Source: Phenylobacterium sp. (GTDB taxonomy: Bacteria; Pseudomonadota; Alphaproteobacteria; Caulobacterales; Caulobacteraceae). Taken from it: a DNA stretch of 33,691 bases. Within the stretch, counting starts at the first letter, position 1, and every line of letters starts with the position of its first letter. Under the pieces are notes generated by a model that ran no database searches, was not told where the DNA came from, and saw only the letters and a program-made list of their open reading frames with translations. Position numbers and translations under genes: made by a program. The DNA lies in assembly GCF_030693625.1 (NCBI RefSeq), contig NZ_JAUYAF010000040.1, forward strand, positions 1 through 33,691, in the 5' to 3' direction. Shown here piece after piece: positions 23,420 to 30,538 of the stretch.

Positions 23420-23827
23420 CTACCGCCTCGTGACGCGCCAGCCGTCGCCGACCCGGGTGGTGGTCCAGGCGACGCCGTCCCAGTCGGTGAAGTTGAGGAT
23501 GGTGTCGTGGTGGCCCGGGCCGCCGGACTTCGGCGTGTGGTGGAAGCGGCGGCCGGCGGCGTCCCAGGTGGCCGACCAGCAGGCCCCGCCCCAGGTGCGG
23601 TAGTCGATGCGGCGGTCGGCGTGACCCGCGCCCTTCTCCGGCTGGTGATAGAAGCTGTCACCGGCCCAGGTGGCGGTCCAGCGGGAGCCGTCGCAGGTGG
23701 TGTAGGGGATGTCGATCACCGTCTGGCCTGACTGCGGCTGGGCCTGGGCCGGGGCGCCGAGCCCCAGGATCGCCGCCACCGCCGTCGCGGCCGTCGCGGC
23801 CGTCGCCGCAAATGTCTTTCCACCCAT
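23420..23827 (-). CDS. Secreted protein with Trp-rich internal repeats
   Basis: The 135-residue product starts at ATG 23827 behind a strong GGGAGGA. A Sec signal peptide ends near APAQAQ (about residue 31). The mature part is built of about three related units of some 33 residues: a start with IDI/IDY/ILN, an aromatic W-x-ATW core (RWTATWAGDSFYHQP, CWSATWDAAGRRFHHTP, AWTTTRVGDGWRVTRR) and a Gly/His/Asp linker. Two cysteines (C in TTCDG and in GGACW) may pair. It looks like a small beta-repeat exported protein. I know no family name. Its end abuts the brnT remnant. An in-frame extension upstream of the ATG has no signal-like sequence and is rejected. Confidence 0.75.
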   Translation of the reverse strand: MGGKTFAATAATAATAVAAILGLGAPAQAQPQSGQTVIDIPYTTCDGSRWTATWAGDSFYHQPEKGAGHADRRIDYRTWGGACWSATWDAAGRRFHHTPKSGGPGHHDTILNFTDWDGVAWTTTRVGDGWRVTRR

Positions 23828-24041
23828 GGTCGTCCTCCCAAGCTGGGGCTTGAACCTAACGGTTGCAGCGGCCCCGCCAAGACCCTGTGACCCAAAAACC
23901 GCAGGTCCCCGGCTCGGGCGCAGGGGGCGGAACCACGGCGGCGGTTCGGGCGTAGACCTGGGCATGGGGGAGCGCCGCACCGGCGGTCCAGGAACGGACG
24001 ACGGACGGCGCTTCCAGAAACTCTTGCTGGGGATAGCAGCC

Positions 24042-24326
24042 ATGTCGCCGTCGCTTTCCGTCGTGTCCGACAATGTTGTCGGCGCCCTCCCGCGTTCCGA
24101 AGCCCTGTCCATGCGCGTGCGCCGCCTGCAGGCCGAGGCCAAGGGCCTGGCCCGCGAGCATATCGCCGCCCTGGTGGCCGCCCTGCACGAGGCGGAGGCC
24201 CTGGCCGCCGAGATCGCCGAGGGCGGCGAGGCCTATCCGGCCGGCATCCGCGATATCGCCCGGCGCCTCACCGAGGACTGCGAGTCGAAGATCGGCACCA
24301 TCGAGGCCATCAACGCCCGCCTCTAG
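24042..24326 (+). CDS. Small helical protein, tandem paralogue 1 (94 aa)
   Basis: With the ATG at 24042 (GGGGA eight bases upstream) the product has 94 residues. Residues 25-94 form long amphipathic helices (RVRRLQAEAKGLAREHIAAL, then AYPAGIRDIARRLTEDCESK). They align without gaps to the C-terminal half of the next gene. No signal peptide or membrane segment. Function unknown. The pair looks like a local duplication, with the first copy having a shorter N-terminus. Confidence 0.75.
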   Translation: MSPSLSVVSDNVVGALPRSEALSMRVRRLQAEAKGLAREHIAALVAALHEAEALAAEIAEGGEAYPAGIRDIARRLTEDCESKIGTIEAINARL

Positions 24327-24383
24327 GCTTTGGCCCGGCGCCTGCAGGTTGGCGCTTCAACCGTCCCGGTTTGGAGCGAAACC

Positions 24384-24734
24384 ATGGTCAGTCGTGTTGC
24401 GCGTACACGTCCCCGCCTCGTCGCGGAGACCCCCAAGGTGAATGTCGTGGCCCTGCAGGCCCTGGCGCCCGCGCCGGAGACGGCCGCGGCGCCCGCGCCC
24501 GTCACCGAGACCCTGGCCGAGCAGATCCGGCGTCTGCAGAGCGAGGCCAAGAGCCTGGCCCGCAATCACGTCGACGCCCTGCGCCTGGCCCTGATCGAAG
24601 TCGAGCGGCTGGCCGAGGAGATCGGGGCCGGCGGGGACGTCTATCCCACCGGGGTGCGCGAACTGGCCCGGCGCTTCGCCAGCGAGACCGACACCAAGGT
24701 CCAGGCCCTGATGGCCATCGTTCAGCGCAGCTAG
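24384..24734 (+). CDS. Small helical protein, tandem paralogue 2 (116 aa)
   Basis: The 116-residue product has an N-terminal Ala/Pro-rich, probably disordered part (residues 1-45) and a helical C-terminus (QIRRLQSEAKSLARNHVDAL, VYPTGVRELARRFASET) paralogous to the gene 57 bases upstream. Shared motif: RRLQ-x-EAK-x-LAR-x-H-x-x-AL, then a conserved Y-P-x-G-x-R-(D/E)-x-AR. GGAG precedes the ATG at an eight-base spacing. I recognise no function. Cytoplasmic by sequence. Confidence 0.77.
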   Translation: MVSRVARTRPRLVAETPKVNVVALQALAPAPETAAAPAPVTETLAEQIRRLQSEAKSLARNHVDALRLALIEVERLAEEIGAGGDVYPTGVRELARRFASETDTKVQALMAIVQRS

Positions 24735-24861
24735 GCTCTGGCGAACCGTCACCGATTGTAAGCTTCAGGCGCGGCTGCATCCATTTCTGAAGCGCGGCGT
24801 TAGCTCCCCGGTTGTTCAAAGTGGTCGCCCTCCCCGGCGGCTCGGCCAAGGGATTTGCTAG

Positions 24862-25005
24862 ATGACCGACACCATCAACCGCGTGCTGATCGGGGCCTTC
24901 GCCGCCGCCGTCATGACCGTCGTGGCCATGGCCGGGACCATGGTCGCCGCCTCCCAGCCCGTGGCCTTCGGCCAGGGCCTGAGCCAGCAGAGCCAGGGCC
25001 GCTAA
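24862..25005 (+). CDS. Small single-pass membrane protein (47 aa)
   Basis: The 47-residue frame encodes a short polar start, one hydrophobic helix (about residues 9-30: LIGAFAAAVMTVVAMAGTM) and a Gln/Gly-rich tail. Its TAA stop overlaps the stop of the convergent acetyltransferase gene by four bases (CTAA at 25002-25005). Good third-position GC bias supports coding. It could also be an uncleaved signal-like peptide (cleavage possible after VAA). Function unknown. Confidence 0.6.
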   Translation: MTDTINRVLIGAFAAAVMTVVAMAGTMVAASQPVAFGQGLSQQSQGR

Positions 25006-25268
25006 GCCACCAGGTCGCCGAATTCCTTGCTGCGCCGCAGCCAGGCCGCCGCGTAGCCGCAGATCGGGGTGATCTTCAGCCCCTTGGCCCGCACATCGGC
25101 GCTGAGCGCGGCCATCAGCCGGCCGGCCGCGCCGGTGCCGCGCAGGGCGGCCGGGCTTTCCACATGGTCGAGATAGAGGCGCTCTCCGCTCAGACGATAG
25201 TCGGCCCAGGAGGTCTGGCCCTGTTCGTCCATCTCGTAGCGGTCGCCGGTGTCGCGCAGATCGGTCAT
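25002..25268 (-). CDS. Small GNAT-like acetyltransferase (YjdJ type)
   Basis: The 88-residue protein matches the short GNAT-like family with a reduced fold: an N-terminal strand pair (RYEMDEQGQTSWADYRL), a central LYLDHVESPAALRGTGAAGRL that carries the acetyl-CoA loop (R-G-T-G-A-A-G), and the ending ITPICGYAAAWLRR with a conserved C-x-Y. The ATG at 25268 gives the usual family length; the longer upstream frame overlaps the divergent lipoprotein gene and is unlikely. Substrate unknown. Confidence 0.85.
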   Translation of the reverse strand: MTDLRDTGDRYEMDEQGQTSWADYRLSGERLYLDHVESPAALRGTGAAGRLMAALSADVRAKGLKITPICGYAAAWLRRSKEFGDLVA

Positions 25269-25341
25269 GGTCTGATCATAACCCCCTCGCCCGCGAGATC
25301 GATCCCGCTTAACTTCGCGATTGCGTGAGCGGGAGAGAGCA

Positions 25342-25902
25342 ATGCGTTTGGGTGTGATGCTGGCCGGCATGGCCATCCTGGGCGTCAGCGCCTGCAGCAA
25401 GCCGGCCGAAAAGACTGAGGCGGAGGCCGCCGCCCCGGCCTTCACGCCGTCGCAGACCCCGCCCAAGCGCAAGCCCGGCCTGTGGGAACAGCGGGTCTCC
25501 ACCGGCGATTTCGTGCAGGTCAGCCGCATCTGTCTGGACGCCGCCACCGACGAGAAGATCAGCTTCTGGGGCTCCCAGGCGACCCGGGACATGTGCGAGA
25601 AGAACGTCTTCTCGGCCCGCGTGGCCGGCGGCTATCAGTTCAGCTCGATCTGCGACATGGGCTCGGGCGGCAAGACCACCACCAGCGGCACGGCCACGGG
25701 CGACTTCAATTCCAGGTACGTCATCCAGGCCGAGAGCTCCACGGAGGGCGCCGCCGCCCCGCAGATGAACGGCCTGCACAAGGTCACCGTCGAGGCCGCC
25801 TGGCAGGGCGCCTGCCCCGAAGGCTACAGGCCCGGCGACATGTCCCTGCCCGGCGGCATGAAGATCAACATCCTGGAGCTGCCGGTTCCGGGGAAGGGCT
25901 AA
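25342..25902 (+). CDS. DUF3617-like lipoprotein
   Basis: The ATG at 25342 is chosen over one seven codons upstream because it places the signal peptide at the N-terminus (RLGVMLAGMAILGVSAC; lipobox VSAC, lipidated Cys at residue 18). The 168-residue mature part begins with a disordered Ala/Glu/Pro linker. It then shows KPGLWEQRV, CLDAAT and the spaced cysteines typical of DUF3617 proteins (about residues 50-150). The family is exported and of unknown function. It is convergent with the thiolase gene across a palindromic repeat. Confidence 0.82.
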   Translation: MRLGVMLAGMAILGVSACSKPAEKTEAEAAAPAFTPSQTPPKRKPGLWEQRVSTGDFVQVSRICLDAATDEKISFWGSQATRDMCEKNVFSARVAGGYQFSSICDMGSGGKTTTSGTATGDFNSRYVIQAESSTEGAAAPQMNGLHKVTVEAAWQGACPEGYRPGDMSLPGGMKINILELPVPGKG

Positions 25903-25908
25903 CCCCTA

Positions 25909-26018
25909 TCCGCTCACCCCGGCGAAGGCCGGGGCCCAGATACATCCGCTACATTCAGGACAGATGGCTCAGGTCGTGACCTAGGACCTGGGTCCCGGCC
26001 TTCGCCGGGATGAGCGGA
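25909..26018. repeat. Palindromic repeat, type C (CCGGCGAAGGCCGG family)
   Basis: The ends 25909-25939 and 25988-26018 are near-perfect inverted complements (TCCGCTCA-CCCCGGCGAAGGCCGGGG-CCCAG). Each end also folds on itself (CCCCGGC-GAAG-GCCGGGG on the left, CCCGGC-CTTC-GCCGGG on the right). It fills the gap between convergent genes, where it may act as a two-way terminator. Confidence 0.85.
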
Positions 26019-26021
26019 GTT

Positions 26022-27209
26022 TCAAATGAGCTCCACCGCCATGGCGGTGGCCTCACCGCCGCCGATGCAGAGGCTGGCGACGCCGCGCTTGCCGCCGCGG
26101 GCCTCCAGGGCCGAGAGCAGGGTGGCCAGGATGCGCGCGCCGCTGGCCCCGATGGGGTGGCCGAGCGCGCAGGCGCCGCCGTTGACGTTCAACCTGTCGC
26201 GATCCAGGCCCAGCTCCTGCTCGGCGATCATGGCCACCACGGCGAAGGCCTCGTTGACCTCCCAGAGGTCGACATCGGCCACCGACCAGCCGGCCTTCTG
26301 CAGCACCTTGCGCATGGCGGGCACGGGGGCGGTGGTGAACAGGCCGGGCTCATGGGCGTGGGCGGCGTGGGCGGCGACGCGGGCGACGATCTTCAGGCCA
26401 AGGCGCCGGGCGACGGACTCCCGGGTCATCACCAGGGCCGCGGCGCCGTCGCTGATGGAGCTGGCGTTCGCCGCGGTGATGGCGCCGTCCTTGGCGAAGG
26501 CGGGCTTCAGGGTCGGGATCTTGGCGGGATCGGCCTTCATCGGCTGCTCGTCGGCCTCGATCAGCACGGCGCCCTTGCGGCTGACCACCTCCACCGGGAC
26601 GATCTCGCGGGCGAAGGCGCCGGTCTCGGTGGCGCGCTTGGCGCGGGCCAGGCTCTCTATGGCGTAGTCGTCCATGGCCTGGCGGGTGAACTGGTAGGTC
26701 TTGGCGCTCTCCTCGGCGAAGGAGCCCATCAGCCGGCCGGGCTCATAGGCGTCCTCCAGACCGTCCAGGTACATGCTGTCGGAGATCACGTCGTGGCCGA
26801 TGCGGGCGCCGCCCCGGTGCTTGGTCATCAGGTAGGGCGCGTTGGACATGCTCTCCATGCCGCCGGCGATGACGATCTGCGCCGAGCCTGCGGCCAGCGC
26901 GTCGTGGGCCAGGATCGCGGCCTGCATGCCCGAGCCGCACATCTTGTTGACCGTCGTGGCCTCCACCGACAACGGCAGACCTGCGCCAAGCGCGGCCTGT
27001 CGCGCGGGCGCCTGGCCAAGTCCGGCGGGCAGGACGCAGCCCATGACGATCTGCTCAACGGCGGCGGGGTCGAGCCCTGCCCGCTCCACCGCCGCGCGCA
27101 CCGCCGCCGCCCCCAGCGCCGTGGCCTTCACGGGCGACAGATCCCCCTGGAAGCCGCCCATCGGCGTGCGGGCGTAGGACGCGATGACGACGGGATCAGA
27201 GGCGGACAT
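26022..27209 (-). CDS. Acetyl-CoA C-acyltransferase (thiolase)
   Basis: The 395-residue thiolase has nucleophile C91 in NKMCGSGMQAA, H351 in NGGACALGHPIGASGARI and second cysteine C381 in CIGGGEA. It condenses or cleaves acyl-CoAs. Length and motifs fit biosynthetic acetoacetyl-CoA thiolases (PhaA/AtoB type), but a beta-oxidation or ketone-body role is possible, and no phaB or partner gene is nearby. AGAGGA lies nine bases before the ATG. Monocistronic, divergent from the alkD-like gene. Confidence 0.93.
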   Translation of the reverse strand: MSASDPVVIASYARTPMGGFQGDLSPVKATALGAAAVRAAVERAGLDPAAVEQIVMGCVLPAGLGQAPARQAALGAGLPLSVEATTVNKMCGSGMQAAILAHDALAAGSAQIVIAGGMESMSNAPYLMTKHRGGARIGHDVISDSMYLDGLEDAYEPGRLMGSFAEESAKTYQFTRQAMDDYAIESLARAKRATETGAFAREIVPVEVVSRKGAVLIEADEQPMKADPAKIPTLKPAFAKDGAITAANASSISDGAAALVMTRESVARRLGLKIVARVAAHAAHAHEPGLFTTAPVPAMRKVLQKAGWSVADVDLWEVNEAFAVVAMIAEQELGLDRDRLNVNGGACALGHPIGASGARILATLLSALEARGGKRGVASLCIGGGEATAMAVELI

Positions 27210-27299
27210 GGCTGGAGTTCCTCTCAGGGGTCCCTGATGTGCGCGGGGCGGCCAAGAAGTTCAAGGCGCCGGGGCCGGAAGCCAAGCTAGACTGTCGCC

Positions 27300-28029
27300 A
27301 TGCATCCCGATCACGCCCTCATGCTGGAGGACCTGCGGCGCCTGGCGCGGCCGGTCACCGGCGCCCCGGCCCAGAACGATTCCTATGGCGGCAGCGGCCG
27401 GCCGTTCTTCAACATCTCGGTTCCCCACCGCCGGGCGATGGCCAAGGCCTGGCTGGCCCGGAACAAGGCGCAGGGGCCGCAGGCGACCCTGGCCCTGGTG
27501 GAGAGCCTGTTCGACGGGGCCTCCCACGAGGAGAAGACCCTGGCCGCCATCCTGCTGGGCTACAGCGCCCCGGCCCGCGCGGCGACCCATCCCGCCGACC
27601 TCGACCGCTGGCTGGGCAAGCTCAACGGCTGGGCGGAGGTGGACAATCTCTGCCAGAACGTCTTCAGCGCCGCCGAGATGGGCCGCGACTGGCCGGCCTG
27701 GAAAGCGCTGATCGAGGCGCTCACGCTCAGCCCGGACATCAACCGCCGCCGCGCCGCCCTGGTCCTGCTCACCGGCCCCACGGCCCGCTCCGACGACGAC
27801 GGCTTCCACGACCTGGCCTTCCGCACGATCGAGGCGCTCAAGGGCGAGAAGCCGATCCTGATCACCAAGGCGGTGTCCATGGCTGCTGAGGGCCATGGCC
27901 GCGCGGCGTCCCGACGCCGTGGCCGCCTATCTGGACCGGGAGACCGACAGCCTGCCGGCGGTGGCGGTGCGGGAGACCCGCATCAAGCTGACCACCGGGA
28001 CCAAGTCGGGCAAACGGCGCGGCGGCTAG
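27300..28029 (+). pseudogene. AlkD-type DNA glycosylase, frameshifted
   Basis: The frame begins as a HEAT-like-repeat DNA alkylation repair protein (AlkD family), which excises N3/N7-alkylpurines. W111 and D115 in NGWAEVDNLC are candidates for the catalytic Trp/Asp pair. After S193 (27878) the frame is lost. Deleting the single A at 27879 restores WLLRAMAARRPDAVAAYLDR, then [18 protein letters not shown], and a TAG at 28027-28029, giving a 242-residue protein. As written, the frame continues with unrelated sequence across mnmA. Either a fresh pseudogene or a base-calling error. Its stop interlocks with that of mnmA in CTAG. Confidence 0.85.
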
Positions 28030-29192
28030 ACCCCGAAGGTCTTCTCAATAAATCCGCCACCCAGCACCCGCCCAGGCGCCGCCGGGTCGTAGAGGACGCA
28101 GGCCTGGCCGGGCGAGACGCCGTGCTCCGGCGCATCGAAGATCACCGCGGCGGCGCCATCGCACAGGGCGAGCCTGGCCGGCAGCGGCTCGGCGGTGGAG
28201 CGCACGCGGGCCAGGACCGGAAGCTCCGCCTCGCAGGCGGCCTCGACGCTGGCCTGGTCGCCCAGCCAGTTGGTCTCTTTCAGGCTGCAGCCCACCGTCA
28301 GCAGGGCCTCGCGCGGCCCCACGATCACCCGGCGGCTGTCGGCGTCGATCTTCACCACGAACAGCGGATCGCCCACCGCCACGTTCAGTCCCCGGCGCTG
28401 GCCGACGGTGTAGCGGGTGACGCCCTCGTGGCGGCCCAGCACCCGGCCATCCAGGTGCACGATGTCCCCCGGCTCGGCCCCATGCGGGCGCAGGCGGTCG
28501 ATCACCGTGGTGTAGCGGCCCTCGGGAACAAAGCAGATGTCCTGGCTGTCGGGCTTCTCGGCGATGGCCAGGCCCAGCTCGGCGGCGGCGCGGCGCACCT
28601 CGCTCTTGGGCAGGTCCCCCAGCGGGAAGCGCAGATAGTCCAGCTGCTCGGCCGTGGTGGCGAACAGGAAATAGCTCTGGTCGCGGGCCGGGTCGGCGGC
28701 GCGGCGCAGCTGCGCCCCGGCCGGACCCATCTCGCGGCGGACATAGTGGCCGGTGGCCATGGCCTCGGCGCCCAGGTCGCGCGCCACGTCCAGCAGGTCG
28801 CGGAACTTCACGGTCTGATTGCAGCGGATGCAGGGAACCGGCGTCTCGCCCCGCAGATAGGCGTCGGCGAACTCCTCGATCACCTGTTCCTTGAAGCGGC
28901 TCTCATAGTCGAGGACGTAGTGGGGGATGCCGATGGCCTCGGCGGCCGTGCGGGCGTCGTGGATGTCCTGGCCCGCGCAGCAGGCGCCCTTCTTCTGGAT
29001 CGCGGCGCCGTGGTCATAGAGCTGCAGGGTGACGCCGATGACCTGGTAGCCGGCGCGGGCCAGCAGGGCCGCGGTCACGGTGGAGTCGACGCCCCCGGAC
29101 ATGGCCGCCACCACGCGGGCGCCCACCGGCAGGCCCACCGCGGCGCGGGCGGCCTCTACGGCGTGATCGGCAAAGAGAACGGGCGCGTTCAT
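28026..29192 (-). CDS. mnmA: tRNA-specific 2-thiouridylase
   Basis: The 388-residue enzyme adenylates and thiolates U34 of tRNAs for Lys, Glu and Gln. The PP-loop SGGVDS lies at residues 32-37, and the two catalytic cysteines are C124 (IRCNQTVKF) and C220 ([12 protein letters not shown]). TGHYVRRE and [10 protein letters not shown] are also typical. The C-terminal beta-barrel ends in [11 protein letters not shown]. The ATG at 29192 is chosen over one 16 codons upstream because the extra residues are not family-like. Its stop shares CTAG with the convergent alkD-like gene. Confidence 0.96.
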   Translation of the reverse strand: MNAPVLFADHAVEAARAAVGLPVGARVVAAMSGGVDSTVTAALLARAGYQVIGVTLQLYDHGAAIQKKGACCAGQDIHDARTAAEAIGIPHYVLDYESRFKEQVIEEFADAYLRGETPVPCIRCNQTVKFRDLLDVARDLGAEAMATGHYVRREMGPAGAQLRRAADPARDQSYFLFATTAEQLDYLRFPLGDLPKSEVRRAAAELGLAIAEKPDSQDICFVPEGRYTTVIDRLRPHGAEPGDIVHLDGRVLGRHEGVTRYTVGQRRGLNVAVGDPLFVVKIDADSRRVIVGPREALLTVGCSLKETNWLGDQASVEAACEAELPVLARVRSTAEPLPARLALCDGAAAVIFDAPEHGVSPGQACVLYDPAAPGRVLGGGFIEKTFGV

Positions 29193-29403
29193 AGGGCCTA
29201 TGTAGCGGGTCGGGCGGGGTTTTGCGAGATCGCGTCCCAAGCGCAGATTTCAGCGGCTGCGGCCAACTATCGCGAAACAGTGATCTCGCCTCCGAGGTGA
29301 GTGGTGTAAACTCAGGCGATCCCCGTGAAGTAACCGTCGATCGCGGAGACCCACGGACACTGGGCCTATGGCTTGTGCCCGACCTCACCGATTGGGGACG
29401 CAG

Positions 29404-29589
29404 ATGAACCAGTACCGGCTTTATGTCCTGAGCCCTGAAGAACACGTCGCGGCCACCCGCGAGGCGCAGTTCCCCGATGACGTCTCGGCCCTGAAGGAGG
29501 CGGTGGACCTCCGCGCCGACCAGTTCGCGGTCGAGGTCTGGATGGGCGAACGCCTGGTCGGCCGCATCGGCGCCGAGTTCAGGCTATAG
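29404..29589 (+). CDS. Small conserved-looking protein (61 aa)
   Basis: The 61-residue product starts MNQYRLYVLSPEEH, has a central amphipathic helix (VSALKEAVDLRADQFAVEVW) and ends MGERLVGRIGAEFRL. This is the shape of small alphaproteobacterial proteins with an R-Y-x-L-Y strand and a W-x-x-x-R-L-V ending. Function unknown. It ends three bases before the stop of the convergent flgL gene. The 211 bases upstream to mnmA hold no further gene I can support. Confidence 0.7.
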   Translation: MNQYRLYVLSPEEHVAATREAQFPDDVSALKEAVDLRADQFAVEVWMGERLVGRIGAEFRL

Positions 29590-29592
29590 CGC

Positions 29593-30522
29593 CTATTTGA
29601 GCACGTTCAGCAGGGACGAGTTCTGCAGCGACAGGAAGACCTGGGCTGCGGCCTGCACCGCCACGCCGGCCTGCTGCAGCGCCGTCGCCGCCTCGGCCGG
29701 ATCGGCGTCGGTGATGTCGCCCATCATGCCGGCCAGGCTGTTCTGGCGGGTCACCAGGTCGATCTTCACCGAGTCCACCCGGGTCTGCACCATGCCGTTT
29801 CGGGCGGTGTTGTTGATCATCTCCTTGTTCACGGAGTCCCAGTTGGCCAGCACGCCTTCAAGATAGATGCGTTGATTGTCGGTGAGGTTGCCCTGGAACG
29901 GGCCGTCGGGGCCCTCCTGGAACGCCTGCACATCCTTGAAGGCGGTCAGCAGATCGGTTCCAAGGTTGTTGGCCAGCAGGCCGGTGTTCACCGTGGTGGA
30001 GTCGTCCACCTTGGCCTGGGTGACGAAGTCGTCGTTGTGGAAGAAGTCCGAGATGACCTTGGCCGGATCGGTGAGGTCGCTCAGCGAGGTGGCCGAAACC
30101 GGCAGGGTGTCGATCTGGCCGCCCGCGAAGACGTATTTGCCGCCGTAGCGGGCGTTCAGGCCGTCCACCGAATTGCGGAAGAAGCCCTGCAGGTCCTGCA
30201 TCAGGGTGTCGGCCCGCCCGCTGGCCAGGGCCTGGGCGATGGTCTCCCGCGTCCCCTGCGCCGCCGAGGTGATCTGGTTGAGGGCGAAGTCCTGGGTGGT
30301 CAGTTTGTCGGTGATCAGCTTGCTCTGTTCGAGATAGCCGCCGATCCGGGCGTCGATGGACTTCATCGCGGTCAGCATCTCGGCGTTGCGCGCATAGCCC
30401 TTGAGGTCGGTCCCCTGCTTCTGGGTGGCGACGCGGGCGCCAGCCTCCATCTGCCGCTGCTGAGCGGCCTGGATATTGGCGAGTACGGCGCTGTAGTTGC
30501 CGTTCGTGGAAACGCGGGTCAT
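29593..30522 (-). CDS. flgL: Flagellar hook-filament junction protein FlgL
   Basis: The 309-residue protein forms the second junction layer (HAP3) between hook and flagellin. The N-terminal flagellin-like helix (MTRVSTNGNYSAVLANIQAA) and the C-terminal helix (TALQQAGVAVQAAAQVFLSL ending in SSLLNVLK) are both present, with a variable middle domain (about residues 130-200). It is exported by the flagellar type III system, so there is no signal peptide. It lies 16 bases downstream of flgK in the same operon, driven by the sigma-54 promoter at 32773-32787. Confidence 0.93.
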   Translation of the reverse strand: MTRVSTNGNYSAVLANIQAAQQRQMEAGARVATQKQGTDLKGYARNAEMLTAMKSIDARIGGYLEQSKLITDKLTTQDFALNQITSAAQGTRETIAQALASGRADTLMQDLQGFFRNSVDGLNARYGGKYVFAGGQIDTLPVSATSLSDLTDPAKVISDFFHNDDFVTQAKVDDSTTVNTGLLANNLGTDLLTAFKDVQAFQEGPDGPFQGNLTDNQRIYLEGVLANWDSVNKEMINNTARNGMVQTRVDSVKIDLVTRQNSLAGMMGDITDADPAEAATALQQAGVAVQAAAQVFLSLQNSSLLNVLK

Positions 30523-30538
30523 CGCGGTTGGCCTTCGG

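Noticed and set aside
23828..24142. N-terminal extension of the Trp-rich secreted protein
   Set aside because: The ATG at 23827 has a strong ribosome site and begins a clear signal peptide; the upstream codons are Arg/Pro-rich noise.
28030..29300. Continuation of the alkD-like frame across mnmA as a 666-residue fusion
   Set aside because: After the frameshift at 27879 the frame only reads the complement of mnmA; it is an artefact of the inserted base.
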